Below are positions 46,592-56,093 of a stretch of DNA of 64,000 nt, one piece after another; positions within the stretch are counted from its first letter, which is position 1, and each line of letters begins with the position of its first letter. Source of the stretch: Chromohalobacter sp. 11-W (GTDB lineage: Bacteria > Pseudomonadota > Gammaproteobacteria > Pseudomonadales > Halomonadaceae). The notes beneath the pieces were generated by a model. The model searched no databases. It was not told where the DNA came from and saw nothing but the letters and a program-made list of their open reading frames with translations. Where the stretch lies: the NCBI RefSeq assembly GCF_029889905.1, contig NZ_JARANZ010000012.1, forward strand, positions 1 through 64,000. Reading direction: 5' to 3'. The translations under genes were made by a program, and so were the position numbers.

Positions 46592-47916
46592 ACGTGCCCG
46601 CCTCACGCATCGCGGTGGTCGGCGGTGGCATCGCCGGCATGGCCTGCGCCCATTACCTCTCGCAACGCCACGAGGTGACACTGTTCGAGGCCAACGAGCA
46701 CCTCGGCGGCCACACTGCGACCGTGGATGTCGAACTGGAGGGGCGCCAGCATGCCATCGATACCGGTTTTATCGTCTTCAACGACCGCACCTATCCGCAC
46801 TTTCAGCGCTTGCTGGCGCAGTTGGATGTGCCCGCACAAGCCACCGAAATGAGCTTCTCGGTGCATGCCACGCACGAAGACTTCGAATACAACGGCCATA
46901 CCCTCGACACCCTGTTCGCCCAGCGTCGCAATCTACTACGCCCCGGCTTTCACGGCATGCTGCGCGATATCCTGCGCTTCAATCGCCACGCGGTACGCGA
47001 TCTATCACATGGCACCTTGCCGGAGGACATGACGCTGGGCGAGTATCTGACGCAGGGTGGCTATGGCAAGACTTTCCAGCGCCGTTACCTGCTGCCCATG
47101 GGCGCCGCCATCTGGTCCGCCAGCGAGCGCGACATGGCGAATTTCCCGCTGACATCCTTCGTACGTTTCTTCCATCATCATGGGCTGCTGTCGGTGAACA
47201 ATCGCCCACAGTGGTACACGCTAGTGGGCGGCGCGCGACGCTACATAGCCCCGCTGACGGCCGCCTACGCCCAGCGCATCCGCCTGGCTTGCCCGGTGCT
47301 GGGCATCGAGCGCGACGCGACGGGCGTGACACTGACCACGCGTCAAGGCCGGGAGCGTTTCGATCAGGTGGTACTCGCCTGCCACAGCGACCAAGCACTG
47401 GCGATGCTGGCCTCGCCCAGCCACGCGGAGCACGAGATCCTCGATGCCCTGCCCTATCAAGACAATGACGTCGTCCTGCATACCGACACCCGGATGCTGC
47501 CACGTCGACGCCGCGCCTGGGCGAGCTGGAACTATCGCATCGACGGGCGCGAAGACGACGCCCGCATCTCGGTGACCTACGACATGAATCGCCTCCAGCA
47601 TCTGCCAGGCGCGACGCGTTTCTGCGTGACGCTCAACGACAGCGACGCCATCGCCCCCGACTGCATGCTGCGGCGCTTCGTCTATCGTCATCCCTGCTTC
47701 ACGCTGGCGGGGGCCGCCGCCCAGCAACGCCATGCGGAAATCTCCGGTCCGCACCATCGCACGCATTTCTGCGGCGCGTACTGGCGCCACGGTTTCCACG
47801 AGGATGGCGTCTGGAGCGCGCTGCGCGTAGCCCGCACACTGGGCTGCGATGACTCCGGCATCCTGCAAGGGTCTTTCTCGTCGACAACCGCGGTGCCTGG
47901 AGACGTCCCGGCATGA
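46588..47916 (+). CDS. FAD-dependent amine-oxidase-like protein (COG2907)
   Basis: 442 residues. The FAD-binding motif VVGGGIAGMACAHYL lies at the N-terminus, then the NLGGHTATV-like HLGGHTATVDVELEGR, and a C-terminal FCGAYWRHGFHEDG block typical of COG2907 proteins. These are related to phytoene desaturases and amine oxidases. The gene precedes DUF1365 and cfa, so it probably acts on membrane acyl chains. I infer relation to the desaturase step of furan fatty acid synthesis described in Rhodobacter (Ufa enzymes). Overlaps both neighbours by 4 bases. Confidence 0.85.
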   Translation: MNVPASRIAVVGGGIAGMACAHYLSQRHEVTLFEANEHLGGHTATVDVELEGRQHAIDTGFIVFNDRTYPHFQRLLAQLDVPAQATEMSFSVHATHEDFEYNGHTLDTLFAQRRNLLRPGFHGMLRDILRFNRHAVRDLSHGTLPEDMTLGEYLTQGGYGKTFQRRYLLPMGAAIWSASERDMANFPLTSFVRFFHHHGLLSVNNRPQWYTLVGGARRYIAPLTAAYAQRIRLACPVLGIERDATGVTLTTRQGRERFDQVVLACHSDQALAMLASPSHAEHEILDALPYQDNDVVLHTDTRMLPRRRRAWASWNYRIDGREDDARISVTYDMNRLQHLPGATRFCVTLNDSDAIAPDCMLRRFVYRHPCFTLAGAAAQQRHAEISGPHHRTHFCGAYWRHGFHEDGVWSALRVARTLGCDDSGILQGSFSSTTAVPGDVPA

Positions 47917-48680
47917 GCGCCTTCTTGCATAGCCGGGTGGCCCTGGGCGAGCTGCGTCATCGGCGCTTCACGCCGCGCGCGCATCGCTTCACCTACCGCG
48001 TATGGATGGCCTGGCTCGACCTGGACGAGTTGCCCGAGCTCTTCGATGCACTGCCGGGCTTCAGTGCACGCCGCGCGGCGCTGGCGCGCTTTCGCCGCGA
48101 AGATTATCTGGGCCCCACGCATTTACCACTCAAGACGGCGGTCCATCAGCGATTGCGTGATGAGCTGGGCGAGGCCGCACCCGCAGGCCCCGTCCGCATG
48201 TTGACCCAGTTGCGCCTATGCGGCGTGCTCTTCAACCCCATCACGCTGTATTACGTCTATGACCATGACGAACGCTTGCGCGCCATCCTCGGCGAAGTGA
48301 CCAACACGCCGTGGCGGGAGCGCCACGTCTATGCCTACTCCGTGACACCGACACGTCATGTCCATGGTGCGCATTTCGACAAGGCTCTGCATGTCTCGCC
48401 GTTCAACCCCATGGACATGCGCTATCGCTGGCGCTTCAACACGCCAAGCGAGCACCTGCTGATGCACATGGAGGCATGGCGCGAGGAGACACGCCATTTC
48501 GATGCCACGCTGAGTCTGCGTTTCGCTCCCGCGGGACGGCGCGCATGGCTTGCCGCCCTGGCACGAGCCCCTTGGATGAGCCTCAAGACGCTGGCCGGCA
48601 TTCACTTCGAGGCATTGCGCCTATGGTTGAAGCGCGTGCCGCTCTTTTCACATTCCCGTGGCGAGGAGACACGCCCGTGA
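47913..48680 (+). CDS. DUF1365 family protein
   Basis: 255 residues. HRRFTPRAHRFTYRVWMAWLDLDEL, LRLCGVLFNPITLYYVYD and HVSPFNPMDMRYRW are the DUF1365 signature blocks. Biochemical function is unknown, but the gene nearly always sits between the COG2907 flavoprotein and a Cfa-like gene. Start overlaps by ATGA with the previous gene and its stop by GTGA with cfa, so four genes are tightly coupled. Confidence 0.9.
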   Translation: MSAFLHSRVALGELRHRRFTPRAHRFTYRVWMAWLDLDELPELFDALPGFSARRAALARFRREDYLGPTHLPLKTAVHQRLRDELGEAAPAGPVRMLTQLRLCGVLFNPITLYYVYDHDERLRAILGEVTNTPWRERHVYAYSVTPTRHVHGAHFDKALHVSPFNPMDMRYRWRFNTPSEHLLMHMEAWREETRHFDATLSLRFAPAGRRAWLAALARAPWMSLKTLAGIHFEALRLWLKRVPLFSHSRGEETRP

Positions 48681-49945
48681 CGACGACCCGTTCCGCCACC
48701 AAGGCGCCTGCCAGCACGCTCGATGCGCGCGTAGCGCGTTGGCTCAAGCCACGCCTGATGCGCCAGTTGTCGACCCTCGAGGGCGGCGTGCTGATCGTCG
48801 AGGAAGCCGGACGCACGCACCGGATCGGTCAGGGCGGTCCACTCACGGTACGTCTGCGCATACATCACGACCGAGTCTGGCGGCGCATCGCGCTGGGGGG
48901 CAGCGTCGCGGCCGGAGAAACCTATATGGACGGTGACTGGCACTGCGATGACTTGGTCGCGCTGATTCGTTTGCTCGCCCGCAACCTGGAGCACGTCAAC
49001 GAGCGCCTGGAGAAAGGCCCCGCACGACTGGCGCAGGGTATTCTCAGCGCGCTCCAAGCCCTGCAACGCAATACCACTAGCCGCGCCCGACGCCATGTCG
49101 CCGCGCATTACGACCTCGGCAATGCCCTCTTCGAAACGTTCCTCGATCGCGAGCACTGGCTTTACTCCAGCGCCATCTTTCCATCCCCCGACGCCAGCCT
49201 GGAAGACGCTTCGACACATAAGCTCGAGCTCATTCTCGACAGGCTGGATGTCGGCCCCGAGCATCATCTGCTGGAGATCGGTACCGGCTGGGGCGGGCTG
49301 GCACTTTACGCGGCGCGTACCCGAGGCTGCCACGTCACCACCACGACCATTTCCGAGGAGCAGTACGCGCATACCGCGCAACGCATCCGCGACGCCGGCC
49401 TCGAGGATCGTATCACCCTGCTCCAGCGCGATTATCGCGATCTCGAGGGGTGTTACGACCGTCTGGTATCGGTGGAAATGATCGAGGCAGTGGGGCATCA
49501 GTACCTGGCCACTTATCTGGCCACCGTCGACCGCCTGCTCGACGACGACGGCCTGGCGCTGCTTCAGGCCATCACCATTCGCGATCAGCGCTATGAGGCG
49601 GCCAAGCGCGAGGTCGACTTCATCAAACGCTACATTTTTCCTGGTGGTTTCCTGCCTTCCCACCAGGCGATGCTGGAAAGCATCGCGCGGCGCACGCAAC
49701 TCAATGTACTCGCCCTTGACGAGATCGGGGCACATTATGCGCGCACGCTTTGCGAGTGGCGCCAGCGCTTCGATGCCCGCCTTGAGCACATTCGTGAACT
49801 CGGCTACGACGAGCGCTTCATCCGCATGTGGCGTTATTACCTGTGCTACTGCGAGGGCGGCTTCCGCGAGCGCACCATCGGCGCCTCGCAGTGGCTGCTG
49901 GCCAAGCCTGGCAGTCGGCGCGCGCCGCTCACCGGCGCACCCTGA
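48677..49945 (+). CDS. cfa: Cyclopropane-fatty-acyl-phospholipid synthase family methyltransferase
   Basis: 422 residues. The SAM-binding motif LEIGTGWGGLALYAA is near residue 200. VSVEMIEAVGHQYL and CYCEGGFRERTIG carry conserved active-site residues, including the catalytic-type Cys. It methylates double bonds of membrane phospholipids. Whether the product is a cyclopropane or another methylated acyl chain cannot be told; clustered copies like this include the UfaM-type furan fatty acid methylases. GTG start 48677 (GAGGAG 9 bases upstream) overlaps the DUF1365 stop. Confidence 0.88.
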   Translation: MTTTRSATKAPASTLDARVARWLKPRLMRQLSTLEGGVLIVEEAGRTHRIGQGGPLTVRLRIHHDRVWRRIALGGSVAAGETYMDGDWHCDDLVALIRLLARNLEHVNERLEKGPARLAQGILSALQALQRNTTSRARRHVAAHYDLGNALFETFLDREHWLYSSAIFPSPDASLEDASTHKLELILDRLDVGPEHHLLEIGTGWGGLALYAARTRGCHVTTTTISEEQYAHTAQRIRDAGLEDRITLLQRDYRDLEGCYDRLVSVEMIEAVGHQYLATYLATVDRLLDDDGLALLQAITIRDQRYEAAKREVDFIKRYIFPGGFLPSHQAMLESIARRTQLNVLALDEIGAHYARTLCEWRQRFDARLEHIRELGYDERFIRMWRYYLCYCEGGFRERTIGASQWLLAKPGSRRAPLTGAP

Positions 49946-49949
49946 TCCC

Positions 49950-50432
49950 ATGCGGGGCAAGGTTTTAAACGCGCTCGCGTTTCAGGTCGGCTGGCTGGCC
50001 TGCGTGCTCGGCGGCACGCCTTGGGCCTTGCCCACGGTCATAGTGATCGTGACATGTCACCTGCTGTGGCTGGGCATACCGGGAGAGTGGCGCTGGCTGG
50101 CAGGGTTCGCGCTACTGGGCGCGGGCGTGGACGGCACTCTGACGCTGCTTGGCGGTTTACGCTTTGCCGGTGCCTCGGAACTGCCGCTATGGCTGTGGCT
50201 GCTCTGGCCCCTGTTCGCAACCACTATCCACCATTCACTCGCTTGGCTATGGTCACACCCTTGGCTGGCGATGCTGGGCGGGGCGCTCGGAGGGCCGAGT
50301 TCCTATCTGGGTGGCGCGCGCCTGGCGGATGTCGAACTGGCGCCCTGGGCAGTGGCGGTGCAGGCCGTAGTGTGGAGCGCTATATGCGGATGGCTGGCGC
50401 TTAGGGCAGTGACATCTCGAGATCGCCCTTGA
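49950..50432 (+). CDS. DUF2878 membrane protein
   Basis: 160 residues, very hydrophobic, with five or so predicted helices and small polar turns (VLGGTPWALP, ATTIHHSLAWLWSHPWLAMLGGALGGPSSYLGG). This is the DUF2878 pattern, usually the last or next-to-last gene in photolyase/cfa clusters. It starts 4 bases after cfa. Its last 32 bases overlap the convergent GGDEF-EAL gene. Function unknown. Confidence 0.8.
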   Translation: MRGKVLNALAFQVGWLACVLGGTPWALPTVIVIVTCHLLWLGIPGEWRWLAGFALLGAGVDGTLTLLGGLRFAGASELPLWLWLLWPLFATTIHHSLAWLWSHPWLAMLGGALGGPSSYLGGARLADVELAPWAVAVQAVVWSAICGWLALRAVTSRDRP

Positions 50433-52236
50433 GCCGCATTTCGACATCGGTAACCCGTTCGGGGCGCGCATAGAGGAAGCCTTGCACCATGGCACAGCCT
50501 TCTGAACGCAGATAGTCCCGCTGCGCCTCGGTTTCCACTCCCTCGGCAATCACATCCAGCCCCAGGCCGCGTGCCATGGCGAGAACTGCCGACGTGATCG
50601 CGGCATCGGCGCTATCGTCGGGCAGGGCGCGCACGAAGGCACGGTCGAGCTTGAGCTTATCCACCGGCAACTGCTTGAGATAGGCCATTGATGAATAGCC
50701 GGTGCCGAAGTCATCTATGGCAATCGGATGCCCCTTGTCACGCAGCGCGACAAGACGCGTCGAGATATCCCCGGCGCGCTCGTCGAGCAGCACCGACTCG
50801 GTCAGTTCCAACCCCAGCATGGCCGCAGGCACGTTGTGCTTGGACAGACTGGCGGACAGCCGCGACTCAAGATCGCCCTGGATGAGCTGCACCGCAGAAA
50901 TATTGATCCACACCGGCACGAACGATATCCCTTGCTGACGCCAGGTCGCCAGCTGCGCGCAGGCATGATCGATCACCCAGTCGCCCAGCGACGCCATCAA
51001 ACCATGGCGTTCGGCCAGGGGGATGAACGTTCCCGGCGAAATCATGCCATGCGTGGGATGATACCAGCGCAACAAGGCTTCCATGCCGGCCAGTCGCCCA
51101 TCGTCGAGATAGTGCTGGGTCTGGTAGAAGAGCTCGAGTTGCGTACCGTGCGCCAGAGCTTGGCGAAGCTCGTTGAGCAACTCGAGTTGAGGATCTCCCG
51201 CGACTTCTAGCGAGGGGCGGAAGCGTTGACTGTGGTTTCGCCCGTGGCGCTTGGCGGCATAGAGAGCCGACTCGAGACGCTGGAACAGCACTCCAGAATC
51301 ACGCCCGTCTTCGGGCGCACGGCACGTGCCGATGGTCAGCCCCAGGCGAAGGGGTTTATCGCCGATCTCGAACGGTTCGCTAAGATGCCCGCGTAGCCCT
51401 TCCACCCATTGTTCATGATCGTCATAGGTCGTGGTGCGAATGACCATGAACTCGTCGCCGCCCAGACGGCCTACCACTCCCCCGGCGACGAAGGCGGCGA
51501 GCCGTTGTCCGAAGCGCGATAGCAGGCGGTCGCCCTTGTCGACGCCCATGGCATCGTTGACTGCCTTGAAGCCATCGATGTCGATCAATGCGATATCCAA
51601 CCCCTCGCCGGCACGCAGGCGCTGCAAGCGCGAGGCCAGCAAATCATGCAGACGCCGACGATTGGGTAAGCCGGTCAACGGATCCTCGAAGCCGATACGC
51701 TGCAGATCCTGCTCACGCGCCTTATGCCGCGTGATATCGGTGAACAATCCCACGTAATGCGTGACCCGCCCCTTGTCATCCGTAACCGCCCGCACACGCA
51801 GCCACTCGGGGAATTGATCGCCATGCTTGCGCTGATTCCAGACTTCTCCTTCCCACTGCCCGGTAGCATTGAGCGTTTGCCAATAATGCTCGTAGAAAGC
51901 CTTGTCGTGGCGACCGGAGGAGAGCACCGACGGATCGAGGCCGCGTATCTCGTCATCACTGTAGCCGGTGATTTGCGTAAAGGCCGGGTTGACCGCCTCG
52001 ATGCGATTGTGGGCGTTGGAAATCACCACGCCATCAGGGGAGAGCGTGAGCGCCGCTTCGGTCAGTTGACGACGGGTCGCCTCCAGACGAATCTGCCGCC
52101 AGGCATCCAGGGCACCGATGACAACGACCACCAGAGCCGCCAGTCGCAACATTAGCGTCGGCAAAAGGCTCATAGAAGCCATGGCAGCAACACCCGTCCA
52201 TACCAAGGGACGGTTAAGCGTAAAGACGGACCACAT
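50401..52236 (-). CDS. PAS-GGDEF-EAL protein, c-di-GMP turnover
   Basis: 611 residues: a membrane helix near 20-45, a PAS domain (about 55-170), GGDEF (about 175-335, site GRLGGDEFMV intact, no upstream RxxD inhibitory site seen) and EAL (about 350-605) with EALLRWYHP, N in [20 protein letters not shown] and K/E residues of a working phosphodiesterase. Both activities are possible. Its 3' end overlaps DUF2878 on the other strand. No good SD before ATG 52236. Confidence 0.9.
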   Translation of the reverse strand: MWSVFTLNRPLVWTGVAAMASMSLLPTLMLRLAALVVVVIGALDAWRQIRLEATRRQLTEAALTLSPDGVVISNAHNRIEAVNPAFTQITGYSDDEIRGLDPSVLSSGRHDKAFYEHYWQTLNATGQWEGEVWNQRKHGDQFPEWLRVRAVTDDKGRVTHYVGLFTDITRHKAREQDLQRIGFEDPLTGLPNRRRLHDLLASRLQRLRAGEGLDIALIDIDGFKAVNDAMGVDKGDRLLSRFGQRLAAFVAGGVVGRLGGDEFMVIRTTTYDDHEQWVEGLRGHLSEPFEIGDKPLRLGLTIGTCRAPEDGRDSGVLFQRLESALYAAKRHGRNHSQRFRPSLEVAGDPQLELLNELRQALAHGTQLELFYQTQHYLDDGRLAGMEALLRWYHPTHGMISPGTFIPLAERHGLMASLGDWVIDHACAQLATWRQQGISFVPVWINISAVQLIQGDLESRLSASLSKHNVPAAMLGLELTESVLLDERAGDISTRLVALRDKGHPIAIDDFGTGYSSMAYLKQLPVDKLKLDRAFVRALPDDSADAAITSAVLAMARGLGLDVIAEGVETEAQRDYLRSEGCAMVQGFLYARPERVTDVEMRLKGDLEMSLP

Positions 52237-52446
52237 GGCGAGTTAGCGGCTCAATCAATAGAGGTTCGTGAAGTGCAGGCATCATGCCCCTTCTCTTGCG
52301 ACCGGCGCAACCCGCACCCATCTGCGGATTGCACCCATAACGCGCGCCCGGTAGGCTAGCCCAGCGTGCATTCATTCGGCACTGCCAGTAGACTAAGGTG
52401 TTCGTGCTCTGCGACGCACCACAATTTCGACTCTCGGAAAGACTCA

Positions 52447-52962
52447 GTGACCAAGCAACATTCTTTCAGCTACGAAGAACTGCTGGCATGCAGCCAGGGC
52501 GAGCTTTTCGGCCCGGGCAACGCCCAGCTGCCGGCCCCTAACATGCTGATGCTCGACCGCATCACGCAGATCCAGGAGGGCGGAGGCGAGTACGACAAGG
52601 GCGAGCTCATCGCCGAACTGGATATCCACCCCGACCTGTGGTTCTTCGACTGCCACTTCCCCGGCGACCCGGTCATGCCCGGCTGTCTAGGCCTAGATGC
52701 CATGTGGCAACTGGTCGGCTTCTACCTCGGTTGGCTGGGACATCCTGGCCGCGGACGCGCCCTGGGCTGCGGCGAGGTCAAGTTCTCGGGCCAGATAATG
52801 CCGAACGCCGAGAAGGTCACCTACCGGATCAACCTCAAGCGGATCATTACCCGGCGGTTGATACTGGGGATTGCCGACGGCACCGTTTCGGTCGACGGTC
52901 GCGATATCTATCAGGCCAACGATTTGCGCGTTGGCCTGTTCACCTCCACCGCGAATTTCTGA
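52447..52962 (+). CDS. fabA: 3-hydroxydecanoyl-ACP dehydratase/isomerase
   Basis: Introduces the cis double bond for unsaturated fatty acid synthesis. The hot-dog fold has catalytic H70 ([11 protein letters not shown]) and D84 (LGLDAMWQ). GTG start at 52447 with GGAAAG 5 bases upstream gives 171 residues, one fewer than E. coli FabA. Followed by fabB 13 bases later. The unsaturated chains it makes are the substrate for the Cfa-type enzyme in the neighbouring cluster. Confidence 0.96.
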   Translation: MTKQHSFSYEELLACSQGELFGPGNAQLPAPNMLMLDRITQIQEGGGEYDKGELIAELDIHPDLWFFDCHFPGDPVMPGCLGLDAMWQLVGFYLGWLGHPGRGRALGCGEVKFSGQIMPNAEKVTYRINLKRIITRRLILGIADGTVSVDGRDIYQANDLRVGLFTSTANF

Positions 52963-52975
52963 TCAGGAGGCTTCC

Positions 52976-54193
52976 ATGCGACGAGTGGTAGTCACCGGCC
53001 AAGGCATCGTGTCTTGCCTCGGCAATGACCAGCACCAGGTACTGGACGCGCTACGCAGCGGACGCTCGGGTATTCGTTACAAGGATGAATACGCCGAACG
53101 TGGCTTCCGCAGCCACGTGGCCGGCGTCATCGATATCGATCTCGATACCTTAATCGACCGTAAGCTGCGTCGCTTCATGGGTGATGCCGCGGCATTCGCC
53201 TATGTCTCGATGGAACAGGCGATCCGTGATGCCGGCCTCGACGAAAGCGATATTTCCAACGAGCGTACCGGTCTGATCGCTGGCTCCGGCGGCGCGTCCA
53301 GCGCCAACCAGGTCGAAGCCGCCGATGTCCTACGCGAGAAGGGCCTGCGTCGCGTCGGCCCCTACCGGGTCACGCGGACCATGGGCAGCACGGTTTCCGC
53401 CTGCCTCGCCACGCCGTTCAAGATCAAGGGCGTCAACTACTCCATCTCCTCGGCCTGCGCGACCTCGGCCCACTGCATCGGCAGTGCCGTCGAGCAGATC
53501 CAGCTCGGCAAGCAGGACGTGGTCTTTGCCGGTGGCGGCGAAGAGGAACATTGGACGCTGTCCTGCCTGTTCGATGCCATGGGCGCACTCTCGACGAGCT
53601 ATAACGACGCACCCGAAACCGCCTCGCGTCCCTATGACGCCTCGCGCGATGGCTTCATCATCGCCGGAGGTGGCGGCATGCTGGTGCTCGAAGAGCTGGA
53701 GCACGCCAAGGCGCGTGGCGCCAAGATCTATGCCGAAATCGTCGGCTATGGCGCCACCTCCGATGGCTACGACATGGTCGCCCCCTCCGGCGAAGGCGCT
53801 GCGCGCTGCATGCGGCAAGCCATGGCGAACGTGGACGGTCCGATCGACTATATCAATACCCATGGCACCTCCACCCCGGTGGGCGACATCGCCGAACTCA
53901 AGGCGGTTCGCGAGGTGTTCGGCGATACCACGCCGGCGATGAGTTCTACCAAGTCGCTGACTGGGCATTCGCTGGGCGCCACTGGCGTGCAGGAAACCAT
54001 CTACTCGTTGTTGATGATGGAGCACGCCTTCATCGCCGCCTCGGCCAACATCAGCGAGCTGGACGATGCTGCCCAGGGCTTCGATATCGTCGACCAACGT
54101 CGCGACGATGTCGCCATTGAGCGCGTGCTATCCAATAGCTTCGGGTTCGGCGGCACCAACGCCTGCTTGGTGCTACAGCGCTACCGGGACTGA
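52976..54193 (+). CDS. fabB: 3-oxoacyl-ACP synthase I
   Basis: KAS I condensing enzyme for elongation of unsaturated acyl chains. 405 residues with the Cys-His-His triad in [18 protein letters not shown] and [14 protein letters not shown] 52976 has AGGAGG 5 bases upstream. Classic fabAB operon of gammaproteobacteria, ending in a strong terminator. No FabR-like operator was identified. Confidence 0.96.
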   Translation: MRRVVVTGQGIVSCLGNDQHQVLDALRSGRSGIRYKDEYAERGFRSHVAGVIDIDLDTLIDRKLRRFMGDAAAFAYVSMEQAIRDAGLDESDISNERTGLIAGSGGASSANQVEAADVLREKGLRRVGPYRVTRTMGSTVSACLATPFKIKGVNYSISSACATSAHCIGSAVEQIQLGKQDVVFAGGGEEEHWTLSCLFDAMGALSTSYNDAPETASRPYDASRDGFIIAGGGGMLVLEELEHAKARGAKIYAEIVGYGATSDGYDMVAPSGEGAARCMRQAMANVDGPIDYINTHGTSTPVGDIAELKAVREVFGDTTPAMSSTKSLTGHSLGATGVQETIYSLLMMEHAFIAASANISELDDAAQGFDIVDQRRDDVAIERVLSNSFGFGGTNACLVLQRYRD

Positions 54194-54229
54194 GCGCGAT
54201 CTCGCGCCGTACCGTTCCTCGGTAACATG

Positions 54230-54263
54230 AAAAAGGGGCGTCTCTCGCGAGACGCCCCTTTTT
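54230..54263. terminator. Bidirectional terminator, fabB / acyltransferase
   Basis: A perfect 15-bp stem (AAAAAGGGGCGTCTC with its complement) and TCGC loop. A and T runs on both sides serve both convergent genes. Confidence 0.92.
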
Positions 54264-54294
54264 GCATGCTGGCACACCTGCCGTCGACAGAGGC

Positions 54295-55050
54295 TCAGGC
54301 CGGCACCTTGGCAGGCTCGCCCTCAACCTCGGGACGCGGTACCGCGGAGATCTCGCGAAGCTGCGCCTCGATCCAATGCTCGACCTCGGCCAGTACCTCG
54401 TTGGTGGAACGCCCCTGCGTGGCGATCGGCTCGCCGACCACCACATGCAAGTCTCCAGGCTTCTTGACCCAATGTCGTCCCGGCCAGTGTTCGCCGGCAT
54501 TATGGGCTACGGGCAACACCGGGACACCCGAGCGGCAAGCAATCACCACCCCGCTCTTGTTGTAGCGACGCCGCTGCCCTGGCGCCACCCGCGTTCCCTC
54601 GGGAAAGATCAGCACCGATAGCCCCTCGGCCAAACGCTGCGTGCCTTGCTCGAGCACCATACGCATGGCCCGCGACGGTCGCGAGCGATCCAGCGCGATG
54701 GGCTTGATCAAGCGCAGTCCCCAGCCGAAGACTGGTATATTGAGCAGCTCACGCTTGAGTACCGTGCACACTGGCACCTTGAGCAGCTGCAGGAACAGAG
54801 TTTCCCACTCGCTCTGATGATTGGCGAGCACCACGCAGGGCCCCTCAGGTACGTTATCGCGCCCGCTGATGTGATAACGCACCCCGCAGGACACAGCGAA
54901 CCAACCCACGATGAAGCGGTTATACAGATTCAGCAGCCGAAAACGCGAAAACAACGGCAAGAACGGTGCGGCCGGTAACAACACTAGGCCGCTGATCAGC
55001 AGGGCCAAAAAGTAGCCGGTATAAAATACGAGACTGCGTAACACCTTCAC
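54295..55050 (-). CDS. plsC: 1-acyl-sn-glycerol-3-phosphate acyltransferase family protein
   Basis: 251 residues with an N-terminal membrane helix (LVFYTGYFLALLISGLVLL). The acyltransferase block reads NHQSEWETLF, an H-x4-E variant of the usual NHx4D, and FPEGTRVAPGQ is the second motif. Probably makes phosphatidic acid or acylates a related lysolipid. The variant HQSxWET is known in other proteobacterial PlsC-like proteins. Its start overlaps the upstream gene by 4 bases. Whether this is the main PlsC cannot be told from the window. Confidence 0.85.
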   Translation of the reverse strand: MKVLRSLVFYTGYFLALLISGLVLLPAAPFLPLFSRFRLLNLYNRFIVGWFAVSCGVRYHISGRDNVPEGPCVVLANHQSEWETLFLQLLKVPVCTVLKRELLNIPVFGWGLRLIKPIALDRSRPSRAMRMVLEQGTQRLAEGLSVLIFPEGTRVAPGQRRRYNKSGVVIACRSGVPVLPVAHNAGEHWPGRHWVKKPGDLHVVVGEPIATQGRSTNEVLAEVEHWIEAQLREISAVPRPEVEGEPAKVPA

Positions 55051-55919
55051 GTCGCCGACTCCTTGTCATGCAACAGGCACCAGTCATCCAACATGCGGCT
55101 CAGCTCGAGCCGCCAGGGCTTCTGGTGGATACCGAAAACGTCCAATACGCGGCGACAATTCAGGACACGCCGTAACGGATGGTCGTGATGATGATGCAAG
55201 GCGTGCAACGTCCCTAATGTCGCGTCACGCTCCTGTCGCTCGAGATGCGTGGTGAGGTAGGTGCGTACGACGGAGGCGAACGTATACGGGCTGATCGGCT
55301 CGGTACCTGCCAGATGATAGGCGCCCCACGCATCGGCGCCACAACCTTGCTGCTGCATCATACCGATCAACGCCATGGCCACCGCATCGACCGAGGTCGG
55401 GCACAGGATGATGTCTTCCGCGGCGCGTACTTCGTCACCCGCCAGCAGCGTGTCGAGTAACTCGGGTAACCAGGCATGCGCGCCGCCGAGCGCGAACAGC
55501 GGCCCCAGCCGTACGATGAGATGTTTCGGCAGACACTCACGCACCCGGTCGCCGGTGGCAATCAAGCGCTTCAGACTGTCATCGCGTGGCGCCGGGATGA
55601 CATGCTCGTCGAGCGGCCCGTCGCCCCCATCCTCATAGAGTTCATCGGATACGCACCAGATCAACGGCACATCGTATTCCCGACACAGCGCGAGGTTGGC
55701 GTCGACCGCCTCGACATGGGCCATGACCTCAGCGGGCGCCAGACGTGACGGCGCCGATAACGGTGGCACCACCAGCGCATCGGGCCGGGCCTCGGCCAAG
55801 GCCTCCGCCGAGACTTGCGTCTCCTCGACGATGGTCAATTGGGTATCGCGACGTCGATTGGCCTCACGCGCCAGCGCCAGACTCAAGCAATGTCCCGCAT
55901 CCGCCAGCAACAGCTTCAC
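55047..55919 (-). CDS. NAD-dependent epimerase/RmlD-like protein
   Basis: 290 residues resembling sugar-nucleotide epimerase/RmlD-type SDRs: a Rossmann-like N-terminus (VKLLLADAGHCLSLALA), LIWCVSDELYEDGG in the position of the Ser/Tyr region, and VRLGPLFALGG. The Gly-rich cofactor motif is degenerate, so activity is uncertain. I chose GTG 55919 with AGGAG 5 bases upstream. Overlaps plsC by 4 bases. Substrate unknown. Confidence 0.65.
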   Translation of the reverse strand: MKLLLADAGHCLSLALAREANRRRDTQLTIVEETQVSAEALAEARPDALVVPPLSAPSRLAPAEVMAHVEAVDANLALCREYDVPLIWCVSDELYEDGGDGPLDEHVIPAPRDDSLKRLIATGDRVRECLPKHLIVRLGPLFALGGAHAWLPELLDTLLAGDEVRAAEDIILCPTSVDAVAMALIGMMQQQGCGADAWGAYHLAGTEPISPYTFASVVRTYLTTHLERQERDATLGTLHALHHHHDHPLRRVLNCRRVLDVFGIHQKPWRLELSRMLDDWCLLHDKESAT

Positions 55920-56093
55920 GGCCTCTCCTTTCGCATGCTCGTTTCCTCGATTCGTCGTCCACCGCGTCGACAGGGCCACATATTCACCCATCGCCGTATT
56001 GCCTGTCATCCTCATTGCCGCCGACAGGCTGCGCACGGAGACGCGCCGTGGTCGTGCGCAAGGCTCGTATTCTACGCCATGCAGGCGGTGGAC

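Noticed and set aside
48602-49960. A 452-codon frame opposite cfa
   Set aside because: The opposite strand encodes Cfa with all motifs and coupled starts; this frame has none.
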